A stretch of 64,000 nucleotides of DNA from contig JAQJVL010000567.1 of NCBI GenBank assembly GCA_035578905.1, positions 62,001-126,000 of the forward strand, given 5' to 3'. Positions 35,183 to 45,705 of the stretch are shown piece after piece. The stretch comes from Stictocephala bisonia. Taxonomy: Eukaryota; Arthropoda; Insecta; Hemiptera; Membracidae. Position 1 is the first letter of the stretch. Each line of letters opens with the position of its first letter. The notes below the pieces were generated by a model. The model was not told the origin of the DNA. It saw only the letters and a list, made by a program, of their open reading frames with translations, and made no database searches. The translations under genes were made by a program, and so were the position numbers.

Positions 35183-36124
35183 TTCAGGTGGGCCAAAAAT
35201 GTGTTATTTACTCCTTCCTGAATCTTTTGTACACAAAATTGAATTGAATCTTTCAATTCATCGTCATTTAATCATACTCTAAGCTTGAATATTGTATCTC
35301 TTTTATTACTATTAAATAAGGAACGTGTCATAAGTTATGAGAATTTAGATCTTCTGGCAAATCAGTAGGCTACTACTATCAGAAATCCCCTATGATTGAT
35401 CAGCAGCGTAGCTCAGCACAAGATGGCGGCTGAGTGAAGGTTTTATGGCCACTGACCACGATACTATCAGCATTGTCTCCTCTTCAATGCTTGCCCTTAT
35501 ACAGAAACAGCCCCCCTCCCCCGTCTAATGAGGTTCACAGTGCCCCCACTATTCAATCGGCTGCATCTGGTTGCCTGTTTTGTCTTTTTCCTCGCCTCGC
35601 CTCTGATAAGTCACATTGTTTCTTCACTTACCTCGAGTGGAATTGATGAGGTATGTGAGCGTGCAGTCAACCGTAGCCGCCATTTTGGATTTGTACTGTC
35701 AAAAGTGATTGGTGTTTGTAATCCAAGTGTTGTTTTTCGTTCCACTTCAGCCCGCCCACTTGTCTTCGCACCCGAGGCGTTTCGTTTGGTTTGTATTGTA
35801 GACATGCGGACAGACAGACAGGTGCGCTGCGAGAGAACGTCCAGATGGAAGTACAGTATAACATTGCACTGTATTTGTTTTACTTAGACTGCCATAAGTC
35901 ATAAGCATTTGTTGGAAAATGATTTCAGACTATTAAAGCAACAATGTTTAAAAACCTTTTAAGATAACAAGATATTTTTTACATTATATGGTACACTTGT
36001 ATAGGATTGCGACAAGTGCCTAAAAGGGTCATAAAACCAGTGCTCTAAATGTACTTGCTGTGGGCACGGCATAATTATGTCAGCACCATACTACGAACAT
36101 ATGATTGAAAAGAAACAAAGAAGA
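35183..36124. other. Non-coding stretch, nothing recognised
   Basis: Moderately GC-richer at 35400-35830 with overlapping frames of 64-119 codons on both strands (for example 35528-35887 plus). None shows a recognisable domain or convincing splice-bounded structure. Confidence 0.4.
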
Positions 36125-36545
36125 CACCATCCCTCCTTAACCCTGCATATACGCCACCCACATCCCTAAAGAACATTATTGTATTGGAGACACCAATCCT
36201 CCTTAACCATGTACATATGCCACCCACATTTCTTAAGAACAATCGCACTTGAGACACTAACCCACTTTAACCCAGTATTCAACCAATTGATGATTGATGT
36301 TATTCCAAATAAATTATATCAACTACAATTTACAAAGAAAGAAAAGCATGACTGTTAAGTTTGATAAACGTGTAATCTAATAAAAAAAATAAAAAACAGA
36401 CTTAAATATTAAAGCTGGTAAATATTAATAATTATGGTCCAAGGAATCAGCAGACATAGGTATGTGCCTGTGCGTCTGCTGAACCAACCACATCCCTTAA
36501 GAACATGATTGTATTTGAGACACCAACCCTCCTTAATCGTGCGTA
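36125..36545. repeat. Degenerate minisatellite of about 70 bp, interrupted
   Basis: Two and a half units at 36125-36285 (CACCCACATCCCTAAAGAAC, then GAGACACCAA and CTCCTTAACC). One more unit lies at 36480-36545 (CACATCCCTTAAGAACATGA) after about 190 bp of unrelated sequence. It looks like a decayed array with an insertion. Confidence 0.7.
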
Positions 36546-37964
36546 CTCATATTCTTTGTACAACTTCATGCCAGCCATATTCATATGGATTATGACTCCT
36601 AATGTGCCTACATTCCACCCCAATGTCACACAACTCTAGTTGAACCAACCCAACACAATTCATAAGGAGACGATGGTCTTGAATTGAGGAAACATACGAG
36701 AGACTTTGACACAATTACCCATCCTGCGGGCTTGTGTAAAAGACGTTAACACTGTATGTACTGTAGGTGATCCTTCCACCTTCCTCGAACACATGACTCT
36801 AGATGTTTTTTCCATTTTCCTTGAATATGTGACTGGATATGTTCTTCTTTCAACATTTAACAATACTATTAACAATTTAATTTTTAATTTACAAAACATT
36901 TAACAATAACGTTTAACAATACTATTTCTCCAATATTAAACGGTTTCAAGCAAATCATTCTGATCAAAAATTATACTTTATGGAGTAAAAATTAATAAAA
37001 AAAATTAAATTATCACATTATTTATGGAAAACTTAAAGTTGTTGTGAAACGAGTTAACTAACTGTAATCAAACAATGGCGATAGAAAAAATAATTTGTCA
37101 TGTTTAATTCTTCTTGCTTTCAATGGTGGAATAGTTCATTCATATTCTACAAGCTTTTTCAATGTGTATAAAGTTAAATATTTCGCTTTTCTAAAATGTC
37201 AAGACAAAAACCTATGAATAATAAAAAGTATCCAATTGCGTTAATACAATACATCCAGATATTTGAATCTTAGTAATTTGATAAGGAAGTAAATTTGTTT
37301 CCTTCCACCATCACATTTATTGTATAGACATAAAACTTGGGTTCGTCATTTGGCGAGTAATTTTAGCTTTTAAACGTATTTTTGAGGTTATTTGTCAAAT
37401 TTTAAAATCAAAATAATCATAACGACTTCATGTTTTTGTTTGTATATTTGAATATCTTAAAATAAATTAGAGTTTTTAAGTAATTATCAACATAAAAAAC
37501 TGAATCACATCATGAGACAAACAAACATCAGAGAGTATTTTATATATGTCTATTAATTTACATCTTGATGGCCATTCATCCTACCGACTTAAATGAAGCG
37601 AATGACCTTAAAACTTATAGCATCCAATCTTCTAAACAGGCTACCTTGTGTAAATAAACGTTGGAATTGAATCAGTAATGCTTGATTTGATTCCAGATAC
37701 TGCTAGTCATAAAAGAAGTCGAGTAAATATAAAGGGTTATTGGTTCAATTTCGATCTATGATATGGGGACTCGAATCATCTTGGAATGGTCACTCGATGA
37801 TTGAAGGACTTTTGAGATTGCTTCTATAAAGATAACTCTGAACCTACTTCTCATATAGACACATCAAATACAATCTTATTAAAGCAGACATATGTATCGA
37901 TGATCGTACATTACATTAAAGTCGGATTAGCGGGTACAATGTAAGTAATGAATAGAAATCAAGA
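36546..37964. other. AT-rich stretch, nothing recognised
   Basis: No gene, RNA or dispersed repeat was identified. Confidence 0.45.
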
Positions 37965-38270
37965 CTCACACTATAGCCACAGTCTAATATCGCGAAGAGA
38001 AAATGCCATCAGGCTGACGCTAGCGATCCTAACGGTCGTATTGCAGACCTACGTGATCTCTCCGATAGATGGCATGGCAGTTTACTTATGTTGCGATACA
38101 ATTAATTGAGAGCAAATATTCAAAGCAAATCTTTACTTTGCTTACCATGCCAGCTGTCCGCATTACCACCGCTAGGATCGCTAGCATCGCACAGTTGGCA
38201 AGTAAAACGGCTGAGATTCTCTACTGTGTGTTTATATTATACTGTGCTGGTCGTAGCCAACGTAAATTTT
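37965..38270. repeat. Inverted-repeat element candidate
   Basis: GCTAGCGATCCTAACGGTCG followed by TATTGCAGAC on the plus strand (about 38020-38050) is matched on the opposite strand by GCTAGCGATCCTAGCGGTGG then TAATGCGGAC (about 38152-38181). ATGGCATGG lies further in on both arms. Weaker complementarity continues outward. It suggests a small hairpin-forming transposon of roughly 300 bp. The ends and target duplication are not resolved. Confidence 0.55.
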
Positions 38271-38445
38271 AACCCCAGAATTGTAGGTTATAATTGATAA
38301 ACATTTGAACATATACGGATTTTTTTACTTAAGACGAAAATAAAACATTTTAAAATATAACAATTGTAATATAAATTAAGATTATACACACTCTTAGTAC
38401 ATTAAATACATTATTTTTTAATTTTTACTAATTTAACTTTTTATT

Positions 38446-38545
38446 TAAGATGACATGGGTGACTATGGATTGTGAATGAATATGAAGAATGTAGATGAAC
38501 AAATGTAGTTTTTGTTACTAATTAGGTCCACTGGTCCTTAGAAAG
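38446..38545 (-). mobile_element. SINE family S1, body fragment
   Basis: It matches the distal body of family S1 (TATGGATT, GAATGTAGATGAACAAATGT, TTGTTAC, GTCCTTAG) and lacks both the tRNA head and the tail end. Diverged. Confidence 0.6.
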
Positions 38546-38639
38546 GACCGAAAGCTAAAACCCATACAACAAGTAAGGGACTTTTACCGTATCGTAGAGT
38601 GCGAATCATAAGATATATTGTGGACTGATTATTTTTCTA

Positions 38640-38811
38640 GGGGGTTACAATCCAAACAATGGATCACATAGTTACAGAGTGTCTCTGCGTTCTTTTAAAG
38701 AGTGATTACCTAGTAGCTAGCATAAATAGAATTAGTGAGGCAGGTATTAATGACTTAATGGATTGGATTTAGCTTTTTGATAGGAGATCACTTATATATT
38801 TTTTTTGATAA
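38640..38811 (+). pseudogene. Jockey-like retrotransposon, 3' end fragment
   Basis: The frame reads IQTMDHIVTECLCVLLK, the C-terminal block of jockey-like polyproteins, followed by INRISEAGINDLMDWI and then a stop and an AT-rich tail. It closely parallels the C-terminus in the fragment at 62976-64000 (IQTTDHIVLECPLRCF). The non-coding end (AGGAGATCACTTATATATTT) also matches, so this is a severely 5'-truncated insertion of the same family in the opposite orientation. Non-functional. Confidence 0.8.
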
Positions 38812-39267
38812 ATGACATTATCTTGTTCTTATATACATCATATAACAGCTTTAATTGAGAAAAGAACCTACCGTCTAGCTTCACATAATCTAACTTCAAG
38901 TACTAATGTAAAACGATATAACATTCATGTCCATAATTGTAAATCTGGTACATTAAATGCTTCTTCAAACCAGCAAAACAGTTGCATGCTTGAAATCCAC
39001 GAACTAGGGTTAAGGACACAATATAGCTTATTTTATTTGCAATTTATAATTAAAAAACCATTCTAAGTTTAAATATAATAATACATTTTACAACATTTTT
39101 TTAAATTGAATTCTATACCCCCATTTACCCGTAATATTATTCATTATTAAGACGCCGATCGTCAAGTTATGCACGGACATATCATTTTATGATATTTAGT
39201 TTTAATACTAATATACTTACCCTACTTCGTTTCCCTGAACGTAGACTAAATAGGGTAAATTCTAATT
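38812..39267. other. AT-rich stretch with a reversed SINE tail
   Basis: At about 39148-39180 the sequence GACGCCGATCGTCAAG is the minus-strand 3' end of SINE S1. Together with the plus-strand copy that follows it produces a false impression of terminal inverted repeats. Confidence 0.5.
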
Positions 39268-39502
39268 AAAGCCCAGCTTCATAAACTAAAGATTTTCAGT
39301 TCGATCCCAATCAGAGTCATAACAAATGTTGAAAGAGATCAGCTGATAACCATCGGCTGTTCATTTGTCTTTGGACCATTAATTAACATAATTTTTAAGT
39401 AATAGTCGGCCTTAGTTTGTAACAAAAACTACATTCGCTCATCTACACTCATCACACTCATATCTTGATGATCGGCGTCTTAAGAATAAATAAATAAATA
39501 AT
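39268..39502 (+). mobile_element. SINE family S1, plus-strand copy
   Basis: A tRNA-related head truncated at its start, with B box AGTTCGATCCC at 39299-39309. The body is conserved with the other copies (GATCAGCTGATAACCATCGG, CGGCCTTAGTTTGTAACAA, CATTCGCTCATCTACACTCA). The 3' end is ATATCTTGATGATCGGCGTC and the tail is an (AATA)n repeat (AATAAATAAATAAATA). The oligo-AATA tail implies a LINE partner that recognises a specific 3' sequence rather than plain poly-A. Confidence 0.8.
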
Positions 39503-40048
39503 ACACAATTTAGCTACGAGATTTTCTGAGAATCTCTTCGATTGGCTCTAAAAACAAAGCTACTCATTCAAATTCTAATATATTTATTACTTGCAAAAAA
39601 CAATTTATACAAGCAGTTTATATTTATCTCTCTAGCTTGAGCTAACTGAGAGAGAAAGCAAACACTGTACAATACCTATTGGGCGAGGGAAAATAGAAAC
39701 AGCATATAAAAATTCTTTATACATTTTTTCCTTACCCATGGAAGTTTACAATTTTAATCTAAAAAAGTCTTTCTAGGAGTTAAAAAAAAATACCACTATT
39801 TCACTGACACATTTGGACTATTTTGTGATATTTAAAAAAATACAAAATAAAAACTACTTATCAGATATAAATGGAACCTATATATAATGTATAATATATA
39901 TAATGTACCTATATATAACTGACAATCAAATTAAAAATTTCAGAAATATTTGCATGTACGTGAAAAATGTTGCACAATTTACAGGAATTACTTTTTTCCT
40001 TTCCTATCACTGAGAAGAGTTACAACCTTCAGACAAATCTTGCTATCA
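39503..40048. other. AT-rich stretch, nothing recognised
   Basis: It contains a short direct repeat (ACCTATATATAA, about 39880-39915) only. Confidence 0.45.
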
Positions 40049-40086
40049 AAATTATTGCATGTCAATAACTCGACATGCAATAATTT
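40049..40086. other. Perfect 15-bp hairpin abutting the 80/82-bp array
   Basis: AAATTATTGCATGTC (40049-40063) and its exact complement GACATGCAATAATTT (40072-40086) are separated by 8 nt. The satellite begins within a few bases. Confidence 0.85.
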
Positions 40087-42704
40087 CTATTGTTTATTTG
40101 CTGACTGATGTATTAGTGTCAACGTACGTGTAGGACTACTTGACCTAATTGGCTCCTTACGATTAAACAATGTGTATATACTGACTGATGTATTAGTGTC
40201 AACGTACGTGTAGGACTACTTGACCTAATTATGGCTCCTTACGATTAAACAATGTGTATATACTGACTGATGTATTAATGTCAACGTACGTGTAGGACTA
40301 CTTGACCTAATTGGCTCCTTACGATTAAACAATGTGTATATACTGACTGATGTATTAGTGTCAACGTACGTGTAGGACTACTTGACCTAATTATGGCTCC
40401 TTACGATTAAACAATGTGTATATACTGACTGATGTATTAGTGTCAACGTACGTGTAGGACTACTTGACCTAATTGGCTCCTTACGATTAAACAATGTGTA
40501 TATACTGACTGATGTATTAGTGTCAACGTACGTGTAGGACTACTTGACCTAATTATGGCTCCTTACGATTAAACAATGTGTATATACTGACTGATGTATT
40601 AGTGTCGACGTACGTGTAAGACTACTTGACCTAATTATGGCTCCTTACGTTTAACAATGTGTATATACTGACTGATGTATTAATGTCAACGTACGTGTAG
40701 GACTACTTGTCCTAATTGGCTCCTTACGATTAAACAAATGTGTATATACTGACCGATGTATTAGTGTCGACGTACGTGTAGGACTACTTGACCTAATTAT
40801 GGCTCCTTACGTTTAACAATGTGTATATACTGACTGATGTATTAATGTCAACGTACGTGTAGGACTACTTGTCCTAATTGGCTCCTTACGATTAAACAAA
40901 TGTGTATATACTGACCGATGTATTAGTGTCGACGTACGTGTAGGACTACTTGACCTAATTATGGCTCCTTACGATTAAACAATGTGTATATACTGACTGA
41001 TGTATTAGTGTCAACGTACGTGTAGGACTACTTGTCCTAATTGGCTCCTTACGATTAAACAAATGTGTATATACTGACTGATGTATTAGTGTCGACGTAC
41101 GTGTAGGACTACTTGACCTAATTATGGCTCCTTATGATTAAACAATGTGTATATACTGACTGATGTATTAGTGTCGACGTACGTGTAGGACTACTTGACC
41201 TAATTGGCTCCTTACGATTATACAATGTGTATATACTGACTGATGTATTATTGTCGACGTACGTGTAGGACCTCTTGACCTAATTATGGCTCCTTATGAT
41301 TAAAAAATGTGTATATACTGACTGATGTATTAGTGTCGACGTACGTGTAGGACTACTTGACCTAATTATGGCTCCTTATGATTAAACAATGTGTATATAC
41401 TGACTGATGTATTAGTGTCAACGTACTGTAGGACTACTTGTCCTTATTGTGGCTCCTTACGATTAAACAATGTGTATATACTGACTGATGTATTAGTGTC
41501 GACGTACGTGTAGGACTACTTGACCTAATTGTGGCTCCTTACGATTAAACAATGTGTATATACTGACTGATGTATTAGTGTCGACGTACGTGTAGGACTA
41601 CTTGACCTAATTATGGCTCCTTATGAATAAACAATGTGTATATGCTGACTGATGTATTAGTGTCGACGTACGTGTAGGGCTACTTGACCTAATTATGGCT
41701 CCTTATGATTAAACAATGTGTATATACTGACTGATGTATTAGTGTCGACGTACGTGTAGGACTGCTTGACATAATTATGGCTCCTTATGATTAAACAATG
41801 TGTATATACTGACTGATGTATTAGTGTCGACGTACGTGTAGGACTGCTTGACCTAAGTGGCTCCTTACGATTAAACAATGTGTATGTACTGACTGATGTA
41901 TTAGTGTCAAGGTACGTGTAGGACTACTTGACCTAATTGGCTCCTTACGATTAAACAATGTGTATATACTGACTGATGTATTAGTGTCAAGGTACGTGTA
42001 GGACTACTTGACCTAATTGGCTCCTTACGATTAAACAATGTGTATGTACTGACTGATGTATTAGTGTCAAGGTACGTGTAGGACTACTTGACCTAATTGG
42101 CTCCTTACGATTAAACAATGTGTATATACTGACTGATGTATTAGTGTCGACGTACGTGTAGGACTACTTGACCTAATTGTGGCTCCTTACGATTAAACAA
42201 TGTGTATATACTGACTGATGTATTAGTGTTGACGTACGTGTAGGACTACTTGACCTAATTATGGCTCCTTACGATTAAACAATGTGTATATACTGTCTGA
42301 TGTATTAGTGTCGACGTTCGTGTAGGACTACTTGACCTAATTATGGCTCCTTACGATTAAACAATGTGTATATACTGTCTGATGTATTAGTGTCGACGTA
42401 CGTGTAGGACTACTTGGCCTAATTATGGCTCCTTACGATTAAACAATGTGTATATACTGACTGATGTATTAATGTCGACGTACGTGTAGGACTACTTGAC
42501 CTAATTATGGCTCCTTACGAGTAAACAATGTGTATATACTGACTGATGTATTAGTGTCGAAGTACGTGTAGGACTACTTGACCTAATTGTGGCTCCTTAC
42601 GATTAAACAATGTGTATATACTGACTGATGTATTAGTGTCGACGTAAGTGTAGGACTAATTGACCTAATTATGGCTCCTTACGAGTAAACAATGTGTATA
42701 TACT
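40087..42704. repeat. 80/82-bp satellite array (about 32 units)
   Basis: Each unit contains CTGACTGATGTATTAGTGTC, then ACGTACGTGTAGGACTACTT, then GGCTCCTTACGATTAAACAA. At the left edge, units alternate between 80 bp (AATTGGCTCC) and 82 bp (AATTATGGCTCC), starting at 40101, 40181, 40263, 40343 and 40425. This gives a 162-bp dimer. The palindromic core CGACGTACGT alternates with CAACGTACGT. Later units drift (GTCAAGGTACG, TTATGATTAA). Frames reading through it are artefacts. Confidence 0.97.
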
Positions 42705-43865
42705 CTTTTCGTATTCGAATACAGAGATACTAGGAATCTGAATCTACAAATAAGATACTTAAAAGTGAAAACCGTTGTAAATTTATGTTATAAATTATAT
42801 TACTGTTATAAATTGAAACAGTTTTTAACAAAAATTCTTTGAAAAAAATCTAAACCCCACTGTCTCTACAAGATAAAATACATTTCCATACTATATATTT
42901 TATAATTAATTATTTTATCAGCATTCCATACTAATCCTCTAGTAAACAACCTACAGTTTAAGTACTCGTTAGAACGATGAGAACTGTGATGATACGTGGA
43001 TTAAAGTGGAAACAAAATAATAAACAAGCCAGGTATGACACGTGTCACGAGGTGTCACACCTGACATCACACTGCGCCGGTGACGTCATCATTCACACAC
43101 CTGACACTACGTCACCACTTGCTTTTGACTTCGGTTTTTTAATGGTTGTTCCGACATATACACTCTGGAGTGTTTCAACAGTTGATTTATGTATATCAAA
43201 ATATTAATATACAAAAATGATGTATTCCCACTCGTCATGGAATATCTGGAACCACTGAAGATTTTGATGAAATCTGAAGGGAAGTTCTCTTTTGTTTCAT
43301 AGATACCCACATAGAAAGGTTTCTCAAAATTCCATTCCCATGGGGTAGATAAATCCATTCAAAATTTCTTTTTCCATAAGAGAAGCATTTGCATTAATTA
43401 ATTTAATTCATTTCCTTCAACCAGATGACAAAAAAGCTTGGCTAATTTGGTTTTCCTCCTGAAATTTTTAATGCCATTTCTATCAACTCTGACATGATTC
43501 TTCTAAAGTAGATCCGAAGGGTTTTCTAGACTACAAAACTTTGTTATCTAGGAGAATGGAGGAAGGCTGATATATATTGATATGGTGTTTAGAGAGAACC
43601 ACGGAGGGAAGCGTTAACAAACGTAGAGATCCACCTGGTAGCGAAGCAAGGGCTGTCGGCTAGTTTATACACATATAAGATTGAAACAAATAAAAAATGC
43701 TAGGCAAAATCAGTTCCATACCATTTACGAAGTACATTTTCTAATTTGTATAGCCCTAATATAGTTCGAACAACGTGAAGAATGCCTGGCTTTGCATTCC
43801 TCAATTGGATTTATTGATTAATGTGAAATTACTTAAACTGGGGATAGGTCCAGTATTCAATACTT
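42705..43865. other. Non-coding stretch around a motif cluster
   Basis: AT-rich except for the motif-dense patch at 43030-43120, described separately. No gene is recognised. Confidence 0.4.
43036..43115. promoter_or_regulatory. Candidate regulatory cluster: E-box, T-box-like, CRE
   Basis: Within 80 bp lie a 12-bp palindrome around a CACGTG E-box (TGACACGTGTCA, 43036-43047), the T-box-like palindrome AGGTGTCACACCT (43050-43062), a perfect CRE TGACGTCA (43081-43088), and further CACACCTGACA and TACGTCACC sites. The density is unusual for this AT-rich window. Function is inferred only. Confidence 0.35.
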
Positions 43866-44194
43866 GGATCTTTTCCGCTAATTCACTACCACTACTTTTT
43901 TGTTTCCGTTATTTCACTACCGCTTGATAATTATTCTATTGCTCTAAAAACTGTTCACCAATAATTTTTACGTCCACTGTTAGTGTATTCCTTATCCGCT
44001 AAGAATCCGATATCGCTGGCCTTATTTAATCGCTTTCCAAGAGCTTACACACGGAGAGCGCATTCGGCGGTAAGTCAATCATTGGATTTACCAGTTTGTG
44101 ATAAACTTTAGTAGCAACCTAAACAAACTTAACCTGACCTAACGTAACCGTAATTGCGACAAAAAAGTAATTGTAGTGAAGTAAAGGAAAGGTC
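43866..44194. mobile_element. TIR element family A (MITE), copy 3
   Basis: Begins GGATCTTTTCCGCTAATTCA and ends in the complementary form. The interior matches copies 1 and 2 (GATATCGCTGGCCTTAT, CATTCGGCGGTAAGTCAATC). The CCTAA tract is more degraded here (AACCTGACCTAACG). Non-coding. Confidence 0.8.
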
Positions 44195-44640
44195 TCTGTG
44201 CTTTATATAATCCTAGGGAAAATCAAGGGTTAATAATGACCATAATTATTTGTAGTTGATGTCGTTTTATATTTCAAGTCTATAGTGATGCAAAACTATG
44301 AATCATTAATGTATACCTTCGTGACTGTCACATAAAAATATGTTTTAATGTATTTGTAACTGATTTTATTACTACATTGTTTTATTAAGAGCTCATAAGG
44401 ATTAAAATAATTAAAAACCTTTTCGAACTATTGCTAAAGTCATCCCTCAAACAGTAATAACAACGTGATTATTTAAATTATGTGTTCTTCGGTGCCAGGT
44501 GTACAGCCCATAAACTGATACAGATTTCTGACCAAATTAATATTTTAACCAAATTTATAAAAACTATTCTCAATAAATAAAATAATACTTAATAACAATA
44601 TAATGAAGTAATTATAATATTTAATATGACAAGAACATGA
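44195..44640. other. AT-rich stretch, nothing recognised
   Basis: Spacer between a TIR element and a 38-bp array. Confidence 0.5.
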
Positions 44641-45128
44641 GTGTATTTTCTCCCTACTTTCTATGGACGAGGACGCGTGTCTTTTCTCCCTACCTTCTAC
44701 GGACGAGGACGCAAGTGTCTTTTCTCCTTACCTTCTACGGACGAGGACGCAAGTGTCTTTTCTCCCTACCTTCTACGGACGAGGACGCAAGTGTCTTTTC
44801 TCCCTACCTTCTACGGACGAGGACGCAAGTGTCTTTTCTCCCTACCTTCTACGGACGAGGACGCAAGTGTCTTTTCTCCCTACCTTCTACGAACGAGGAC
44901 GCAAGTGTCTTTTCTCCCTACCTTCTACTGACGAGGACACGAGTGTCTTTTCTCTCTACCTTCTACGGACGAGGACGCAAGTGTCTTTTCTCCCTACCTT
45001 CTACGGACGAGGATGCAAGTGTATTTTCTCCCTACCTTCTACTGACGAGGACACGAGTGTCTTTTCTCTCTACCTTCTATGGACGAGGACACGAGTGTCT
45101 TTTCTCCCTACCTTCTACGGAGGAGGAC
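44641..45128. repeat. 38-bp tandem array (about 13 units)
   Basis: The unit is GGACGAGGACGCAAGTGTCT followed by TTTCTCCCTACCTTCTAC. All three plus-strand frames are open for 96-196 codons because the unit lacks stops. The repeated peptides (FSPYLLRTRTQ, PTFYGRGRK, LPSTDEDAS) are a by-product of the repeat. No start context, domain or flanking exon supports a gene. Confidence 0.95.
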
Positions 45129-45414
45129 AAATTAATTTTAATATTTTATTTTCCAGATCTCACTACTGAGCAGGATGTAAGACCATTCTTCAAATATTAT
45201 AAATTATATCAGCTTTACAAACGATGATTTTGACTCGTATAGTAAATACTTGTACAGAAATTTGGATGTGACGATTCCGAACTGGCCTCGCGTCAGTCGA
45301 AGTTATTGTTTAGTTGTTAAGCAATAACTTTTAAGTATTTCTCAGATTTTTTCTAATATCATAGACAAATGTCACCTTCTAAAATCAGGTTGTGTTTATA
45401 TTGTTTTGTTATCT

Positions 45415-45705
45415 TGTACACTGATGTATGAAATGTTATTTTTTCTTTGTTTTTTTTTTGCGATATACACTGATGTATGAAATATTTTGTTGAAATATAC
45501 ATTGCTGTATGAAATGTTGTGTTACAATACACTGCCGTGTGGCATTTTTTTACAGTATGTAGTGACGTGTGAAATGTTTTATTACCACATACAATGACAT
45601 GTGAAAGGTTTTGTTATAATGAATAAAGATTGTAAAATCTTTTGTTAAGTTTACAATGACGTGTAAAAGATTTTGAAACTATACATAATCAAGTGTGAAC
45701 AGTTT
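45415..45705. repeat. Degenerate tandem array of about 37 bp
   Basis: Seven or eight diverged units of TACACTGATGTATGAAATGT with TTTTGTTA. It lies only 290 bp from the 38-bp array but differs in sequence. The high divergence suggests an old, unhomogenised array. Confidence 0.7.

Noticed and set aside
34293..35247. Series of repeated frames of 66-115 codons
   Set aside because: Products of the 74-bp satellite. The same peptide restarts every 74 bp and terminates at the same repeated stop.
35528..35887. 119-codon plus frame as a possible host exon
   Set aside because: Frames of similar length lie on the opposite strand over the same bases. No domain, and no convincing splice or start context.
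39149..39482. Apparent TIR transposon with GACGCCGATC ends and TTAA flanks
   Set aside because: The two ends are the 3' termini of two oppositely oriented S1 SINE copies. The right one has a tRNA-like B box and AATA tail.
44637..45227. Three overlapping long frames (up to 196 codons) with SPYLLRTRTQ-like repeats
   Set aside because: They come from a stop-free 38-bp tandem unit read in all three frames. No flanking coding signal or domain.
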